Below are positions 59,540-64,000 of a DNA stretch of 64,000 nt, one piece after another. The stretch's first letter is position 1; each line of letters starts with the position of its first letter. The stretch covers positions 1 to 64,000 of the forward strand of contig NZ_VDLV01000013.1 in NCBI RefSeq assembly GCF_013608025.1, in the 5' to 3' direction. The translations under genes were made by a program, and so were the position numbers. The notes beneath the pieces are model-generated. The model saw only the letters and a list, made by a program, of their open reading frames with translations, was not told the DNA's origin and did no database searches. This stretch comes from Pseudomonas brassicacearum subsp. neoaurantiaca. GTDB taxonomy: Bacteria > Pseudomonadota > Gammaproteobacteria > Pseudomonadales > Pseudomonadaceae.

Positions 59540-59568
59540 AGTATACCCCAGGCAGCCTCGCGAATCAG
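59540..59568 (-). promoter_or_regulatory. 6S RNA promoter
   Basis: On the minus strand, -10 TATACT occupies 59540-59545 and a weak -35 CTGATT occupies 59563-59568, with 17 bases between them. The -35 overlaps the zapA stop codon. Confidence 0.7.
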
Positions 59569-59882
59569 CCCTTGCTGACGTCCGGATCGGTAGCGAGCAC
59601 CAGATCCACCCGATCCAGCAGGTCGCGCACCTGTTCACGGGTCGAGCCGCTGACCTGCACATCAGGCGTATCCTGGCGGTGCAGCAGGTCGTGGGTGATG
59701 TTCAAGGCGGCCATCACGGCGATGCGGTCGGCGCCGATGACTTTGCCGCTGCTGCGGATCTCGCGCATCTTGCCGTCCAGGTAACGGGCGGCGCTCACCA
59801 GGTTGCTGCGCTCTTCCTGGGGGCAGATGATCGAATATTCTTTATCGAGGATCTGCACGGTGACGCTATTGCTTGAACTCAT
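59565..59882 (-). CDS. zapA: Cell division protein ZapA
   Basis: A 105-residue cytoplasmic protein that bundles FtsZ filaments at the division ring. It has the ZapA start VTVQILDKEYSIICPQEERSNLVSAARYLD, the conserved REIRSSGKVIGADRIAVMAALNITHDLL and a C-terminal coiled coil (about residues 70-100). The start overlaps the stop of the zapB-like gene by four bases. It is followed by the 6S RNA gene on the same strand. Confidence 0.95.
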   Translation of the reverse strand: MSSSNSVTVQILDKEYSIICPQEERSNLVSAARYLDGKMREIRSSGKVIGADRIAVMAALNITHDLLHRQDTPDVQVSGSTREQVRDLLDRVDLVLATDPDVSKG

Positions 59883-60088
59883 GAGTCTTGCTCCAGGGCC
59901 TTGAGGCGCGAAATCATCGATTCGACCTTACGCCGGGCGATTTCGTTTTTTTCAATGAGGTGCGCGCGTTCCTCGCGCCAGGTTTTTTCCTGAGCTAATA
60001 GGAGTCCGTTTTGGCTCTTAAGTTGCTCGACCCGTTCAATTAGCAGCTCGAGTCTGGCCATCAGCGCTTGCAGGTCGGTGTCTTCCAT
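59879..60088 (-). CDS. ZapB-like coiled-coil protein, TIGR02449 family
   Basis: A 69-residue protein that is almost entirely coiled coil (DLQALMARLELLIERVEQLKSQNGLLLAQEKTWREERAHLIEKN in heptads). It fits the TIGR02449 family found just before zapA and resembles ZapB, which works with ZapA at the division ring. The ATG at 60088 is preferred over a GTG at 60097. Overlap with zapA supports joint function, but the link to division is inferred. Confidence 0.88.
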   Translation of the reverse strand: MEDTDLQALMARLELLIERVEQLKSQNGLLLAQEKTWREERAHLIEKNEIARRKVESMISRLKALEQDS

Positions 60089-60217
60089 TGTGTCCACTGA
60101 GGATTGAGTCTGATGGGGAATAAGGGTCGCACAGCCTTTAATGGTCTTGGCGAGTCTGTCGATGTAGGATACAAGGCCTCCATTCTAGACATAGCGCCGT
60201 CTGGCGCCTAGCTGCCC

Positions 60218-60772
60218 ATGCCCATTCAGAATTCCCCGTATCAAGCATTCGCCACCCTGCTGAGCACCAGCGGCCATCCTGTCTCGCCTGCCGAACTGCA
60301 TGGCTTGCTGCTCGGTCGCAGCTGCGCCGGTGCCGGTTTCGACGCCGATGGCTGGCTGGCCGACGCCGCCGAGTTGCTCGAAGGCGAGCCTGCCGACAAC
60401 GTGCGCAACGCGCTCATCGGCCTGCAGGAAATGGTCAAGGGCGAGCTGACCAGCGATGACATGACTGTCGTCCTGCTTCTGCCGACCGATGATGCGCCGT
60501 TGAGCGAGCGCGCCGCCGCGCTGGGCCAGTGGTGCCAAGGCTTCCTCGCCGGCTTCGGCCTGACCCGCCGCGAATATGCGCTGAGCGATGAAGCCAAGGA
60601 AGTGTTGCAAGACCTGGCGGCCATCTCGCAGGTCCAGGATGCCTTGGAAGAATCCGACGACGGCGAAAGCGACTACATGGAAGTGATGGAGTACCTGCGG
60701 GTCGCGCCACTGCTATTGTTCACCGAGACCAAGAAAACCGCAGAGCCGGCCACCAAGCCGTCCCTGCACTGA
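60218..60772 (+). CDS. UPF0149 family protein (YgfB)
   Basis: A 184-residue cytoplasmic, helical protein of the UPF0149/YgfB family: [44 protein letters not shown], and a C-terminal acidic stretch with [16 protein letters not shown]. YgfB in P. aeruginosa influences resistance gene expression, but its mode of action in general is unsettled. It is divergent from the zapB-like gene and is the first gene before pepP, as in E. coli. Confidence 0.93.
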   Translation: MPIQNSPYQAFATLLSTSGHPVSPAELHGLLLGRSCAGAGFDADGWLADAAELLEGEPADNVRNALIGLQEMVKGELTSDDMTVVLLLPTDDAPLSERAAALGQWCQGFLAGFGLTRREYALSDEAKEVLQDLAAISQVQDALEESDDGESDYMEVMEYLRVAPLLLFTETKKTAEPATKPSLH

Positions 60773-60799
60773 TCGCTTGAAAGGGAACACCGTCTGCCC

Positions 60800-62134
60800 A
60801 TGATTCATATCCCGAAATCGGAATACAGCCGTCGCCGCAAGGCCCTGATGGCGCAGATGGAACCCAACAGCATCGCAATCCTGCCCGCCGCCGCCGTTGC
60901 GATCCGCAACCGCGACGTCGAGCATGTCTATCGCCAGGACAGCGACTTCCAGTACCTCAGCGGCTTCCCCGAGCCGCAGGCGGTCATCGTGCTGATGCCC
61001 GGCCGGGCCCATGGCGAGTACATCCTCTTCTGCCGCGAGCGCAATCCCGAGCGTGAGCTTTGGGACGGCCTGCGCGCCGGCCAGGAAGGAGCGATCCGTG
61101 AGTATGGCGCTGACGACGCATTTCCCATCACCGACATCGACGACATCCTGCCGGGCCTGATCGAAGGCCGCGACCGGGTCTACTCGGCCATGGGCAGCAA
61201 CCCCGAATTCGACCGGCACCTGATGGAGTGGATCAATGTGATCCGCTCCAAGGCCAACCTTGGCGCCCAGCCGCCGAACGAATTCGTTGCGCTGGATCAT
61301 CTGCTTCACGACATGCGCCTGTATAAATCGGCGGCGGAAGTGAAGGTGATGCGCGAAGCGGCCCGGATCTCGACCCAGGCGCATATCCGGGCGATGCAGG
61401 CGGCCCGGCCCGGGCTGTATGAGTTCAGCCTGGAAGCCGAGCTCGATTACGAATTCCGCAAGGGCGGCGCAAAAATGCCGGCCTACGGTTCCATCGTCGC
61501 GGCGGGGCGCAACAGCTGCATCCTGCACTACCAGCAGAACGACGCGCTGCTCAAGGACGGCGACCTGGTGTTGATCGATGCCGGTTGTGAAATCGATTGC
61601 TACGCCAGCGACATCACCCGTACCTGGCCGGTCAGCGGCAAGTTTTCGCCCGAGCAGAAGGCGATCTACGAAGTGGTGCTGGCCGCCCAGGAAGCGGCGT
61701 TCGCTGAAATCGCGCCGGATAAACACTGGAACCAGGCCCATGAAGCGACGGTCCGGGTCATTACCGAAGGGTTGGTGCGCCTGGGCTTGCTTGAGGGCGA
61801 CGTGGATGAGTTGATTGCCAGCGAGGCCTACCGGGCGTTCTATATGCATCGCGCCGGCCATTGGCTGGGCATGGATGTGCATGACGTGGGCGAATACCGC
61901 GTCGGTGGCGAATGGCGGGTATTGGAAGCAGGCATGACGTTGACGGTGGAGCCGGGCATCTATATTTCGCCGGACAACCGCAGCGTAGCGAAAAAATGGC
62001 GCGGCATTGGCGTGCGCATCGAGGATGACGTGGTAGTGACCAAGACCGGTTGTGAAGTCCTGACCCGTGGCTTGCCCAGGACGGTCGCCGACATCGAGGC
62101 CCTGATGGCCGCTGCACGGACCCAGGCGGCATGA
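60800..62134 (+). CDS. pepP: Xaa-Pro aminopeptidase PepP
   Basis: A 444-residue dimanganese peptidase that removes N-terminal residues before proline. The N-terminal creatinase-like domain (about 1-170) precedes the pita-bread catalytic domain. Its metal ligands are in LIDAGCEIDCYASDITRTWP (two Asp), HRAGHWLGMDVHD (His), TVEPGIYI (Glu) and VRIEDDVVVT (Glu). The stop overlaps ubiH by four bases. Its linkage to ubiquinone genes is conserved across gammaproteobacteria. Confidence 0.97.
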   Translation: MIHIPKSEYSRRRKALMAQMEPNSIAILPAAAVAIRNRDVEHVYRQDSDFQYLSGFPEPQAVIVLMPGRAHGEYILFCRERNPERELWDGLRAGQEGAIREYGADDAFPITDIDDILPGLIEGRDRVYSAMGSNPEFDRHLMEWINVIRSKANLGAQPPNEFVALDHLLHDMRLYKSAAEVKVMREAARISTQAHIRAMQAARPGLYEFSLEAELDYEFRKGGAKMPAYGSIVAAGRNSCILHYQQNDALLKDGDLVLIDAGCEIDCYASDITRTWPVSGKFSPEQKAIYEVVLAAQEAAFAEIAPDKHWNQAHEATVRVITEGLVRLGLLEGDVDELIASEAYRAFYMHRAGHWLGMDVHDVGEYRVGGEWRVLEAGMTLTVEPGIYISPDNRSVAKKWRGIGVRIEDDVVVTKTGCEVLTRGLPRTVADIEALMAAARTQAA

Positions 62135-63318
62135 GCCGGGTCAATGTGGCAATCGTCGGCGGCGGCCTGGTCGGCGCGAGCCTCGCGCTGGCGTTGCAGG
62201 CCGGTGCCAAGGCGCGGGGCTGGAAAATCATGCTGATCGAGCCCTTTGCGCCTGGCGACACCTGGCAGCCGAGCTATGACGCGCGGTCCTCGGCGCTTTC
62301 ATTCGGCGCCCGGCAGATCTATCAACGGTTGGGCCTGTGGCAGGAGATTTCCCGCCGCGCCGAGCCGATCAAGCAGATTCACGTGTCTGATCGCGGGCGG
62401 TTTTCCACGGCGCGGCTGTCTGCCATGGAAGAGGGCGTGCCGGCTCTCGGCTATGTGGTGGAAAACGCCTGGCTCGGCCAGTGCCTGTGGCAGGGCTTGG
62501 ATCCGGAGGTCGTCAGTTGGCGCTGTCCGGCGCAAGTCACCCGGATGGAGCCGCAAGTGGCTGGCTATCGCCTGACCCTTGACGACGAAACCGTCATCGA
62601 ATGTGATCTGGCAGTGCTCGCGGACGGTGGTCGTTCCGGCCTGCGGGAGCAGTTGGGTATCGGTGTACGCAACCGACCTTATGACCAGAGTGCGTTGATC
62701 GCCAATATCACGCCGGGCGAAGCCCATAACGGCATGGCGTTCGAACGGTTTACCGATGACGGTCCGATGGCCCTGTTGCCGCTCCCGGAGAATCGCTGTG
62801 CGTTGGTCTGGACCCGGCAGGGGATGGATGCGCAACGTCTGGCGGCATTGGACGAGCGCAGCTTCCTCAGTGAACTGCAGGAAGTGTTTGGCTATCGGTT
62901 GGGCGCGCTCAAGCAGGTCGGCGCGCGGCATCTTTACCCCTTGGCGCTGGTGGAGGCTGAAGAGCAGGTCCGTCCGCACCTGGTGATCCTGGGCAATGCC
63001 GCCCATAGCCTGCATCCGATCGCCGGACAGGGGTTCAACCTGTCCCTGCGCGATGCGCAAGCCCTGGCCGATGCCTTGCTGGAAAGCGACAGCACGCCTG
63101 GCGATTTCGCCGTGCTGCAGGCCTATCGTGAGCGCCAGCGGATGGACCAGGCCCTGACCGTGGGATTCTCGGACCAGGTGACACGCTTGTTCGCCAGCGA
63201 TCTGCCGTTGGTGTCCGTGGGTCGCAATCTGGGCCTGTTGGGCCTTGATCTGTTGCCGCCGGCCAAACGCTGGTTCGCTCGCCAGGCCATGGGCCTGGGA
63301 ACCCGTCCCGATGCGTGA
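62131..63318 (+). CDS. ubiH: 2-octaprenyl-6-methoxyphenol hydroxylase UbiH
   Basis: A 395-residue FAD monooxygenase that adds a hydroxyl group in ubiquinone synthesis. It has the N-terminal FAD loop VAIVGGGLVGASLALALQ, the central DG motif region LAVLADGGRSGLREQLGI and the GD-type motif GNAAHSLHPIAGQGFNLSLRD. The length is normal. It starts inside the pepP stop (ATGA) and is followed by a paralogue, so both hydroxylases are made together. Confidence 0.96.
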   Translation: MSRVNVAIVGGGLVGASLALALQAGAKARGWKIMLIEPFAPGDTWQPSYDARSSALSFGARQIYQRLGLWQEISRRAEPIKQIHVSDRGRFSTARLSAMEEGVPALGYVVENAWLGQCLWQGLDPEVVSWRCPAQVTRMEPQVAGYRLTLDDETVIECDLAVLADGGRSGLREQLGIGVRNRPYDQSALIANITPGEAHNGMAFERFTDDGPMALLPLPENRCALVWTRQGMDAQRLAALDERSFLSELQEVFGYRLGALKQVGARHLYPLALVEAEEQVRPHLVILGNAAHSLHPIAGQGFNLSLRDAQALADALLESDSTPGDFAVLQAYRERQRMDQALTVGFSDQVTRLFASDLPLVSVGRNLGLLGLDLLPPAKRWFARQAMGLGTRPDA

Positions 63319-63373
63319 GCCGGGGTATTTTTTTCACGGGCGGCTCATGTCGCCAGCTACACAGGCTTAAAGC

Positions 63374-64000
63374 ATGGAATTGCGTGCAGATCTGCTGATT
63401 GTCGGCGCCGGTATGGTCGGCAGCGCCCTGGCGCTGGCGTTGCAGGGCAGTGGCCTGCAAGTGCTGTTGCTCGACGGCAGCCCGATGAGCGTCAAGCCCT
63501 TTGATCCACAGGCGGCGTTCGAGCCGAGGGTCAGCGCCTTGTCGGCGGCCAGCCAGCGGATTCTCGAACGCCTTGGCGTCTGGGACGGCATCACCGGACG
63601 GCGCGCCAGCCTGTATACCGACATGCACGTCTGGGATGGCAGCGGCACCGGGCAGATTCATTTTTCTGCCGCCAGCCTGCATGCCGAAGTGCTGGGGCAT
63701 ATCGTCGAAAACCGTGTCGTACAGGATGCCTTGCTGGACCGGCTGCATGACTGCGACCTGGGTTTGCTGGCCAATGCGCGTCTGGAGCAGATGCGCCGCT
63801 CCGGTGATGACTGGCTGCTGACCCTCGCTGACGGTCGAACCTTGCGGGCACCGCTGGTGATTGCCGCCGACGGCGCGAATTCTGCCGTGCGCCGCCTGAC
63901 CGGTGTCGCCACGCGTGAATGGGATTATCTGCACCACGCCATCGTGACCAGCGTGCGCACCGCCAAGCCGCATCGATTGACGGCCTGGCAACGTTTTACC
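63374..64000 (+). CDS. ubiI: UbiI-like FAD-dependent hydroxylase, cut by window end
   Basis: The first 209 codons of a second ubiquinone-type FAD monooxygenase (VisC/UbiI group). It starts MELRADLLIVGAGMVGSALALALQ with the FAD loop, has EPRVSALSAASQRILERLGVW and the DG motif region LVIAADGANSAVRRLTGV. It lies 55 bases after ubiH in the same direction. The C-terminal part is outside the window, so UbiI and UbiF cannot be told apart with certainty. Confidence 0.88.
   Translation, partial: MELRADLLIVGAGMVGSALALALQGSGLQVLLLDGSPMSVKPFDPQAAFEPRVSALSAASQRILERLGVWDGITGRRASLYTDMHVWDGSGTGQIHFSAASLHAEVLGHIVENRVVQDALLDRLHDCDLGLLANARLEQMRRSGDDWLLTLADGRTLRAPLVIAADGANSAVRRLTGVATREWDYLHHAIVTSVRTAKPHRLTAWQRFT

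Overview
The window reads as ordinary chromosome of a Pseudomonas, most likely of the P. fluorescens group. The evidence is dense GC-rich coding, alginate-regulator genes (algR, algQ, algP), a class I adenylate cyclase, a Pseudomonas-type 6S RNA, and a gene order that, from memory, follows the P. aeruginosa PAO1 block running from about PA5281 down to about PA5221. Most genes are housekeeping. The accessory content is limited to a bacteriocin module, an amino-acid ABC transporter with its regulator, and many intergenic palindromic repeats of two main families (called A and B here).

Layout. 1-5.6 kb: lptM-lysA-dapF-DUF484-xerC-HAD operon (minus strand) divergent from cyaY. 5.9-10.9 kb: rnk, cyaA, two small conserved proteins and a glutathione transferase. 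11.0-17.8 kb: argH, then algR and the heme operon hemC-hemD/X-hemY; hemD and hemX form one open frame, and algR lacks the sensor gene fimS/algZ that sits beside it in P. aeruginosa. 18.0-21.8 kb: dsbH, algQ, an FKBP isomerase, the histone-H1-like algP and a TIGR02444 protein. 21.8-25.1 kb: an ABC-F ATPase, a small MscS channel and a LysE exporter. 25.2-28.5 kb: a four-gene envelope operon (COG3014, YcfL, LpoB, CsgG/LpoB-like). 28.8-34.0 kb: a cytochrome c/FTR1 fusion, a DUF188 protein, elbB, a sterol desaturase and a DedA protein. 34.2-39.2 kb: hemB-ppk facing ppx. 39.5-43.3 kb: amino-acid ABC transporter and a divergent FadR-type regulator, inserted between ppx and trxA. 43.4-52.1 kb: trxA, rho, an O-antigen-type acetylase, ubiD, a ferredoxin reductase, chaC and glpT. 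52.4-56.1 kb: a stand-alone TonB C-terminal protein, then an AT-richer DNase bacteriocin with its immunity gene. 56.1-64.0 kb: a quinone oxidoreductase, a FliL-like protein, an EVE protein, a 48-residue membrane protein, the fau-ssrS-zapA-zapB-like cluster, and UPF0149-pepP-ubiH-ubiI (the last runs off the window).

How the genes connect. Cell-wall and lysine supply (dapF, lysA), chromosome dimer resolution (xerC) and division (zapA) sit with tetrapyrrole synthesis (hemB, hemC, hemD/X, hemY), ubiquinone synthesis (ubiD, ubiH, ubiI), polyphosphate turnover (ppk/ppx) and global regulators (cyaA, rho, 6S RNA, algR, algQ, algP). The bacteriocin pair is the one clear conflict system. No mobile element, tRNA, rRNA or CRISPR array was seen.
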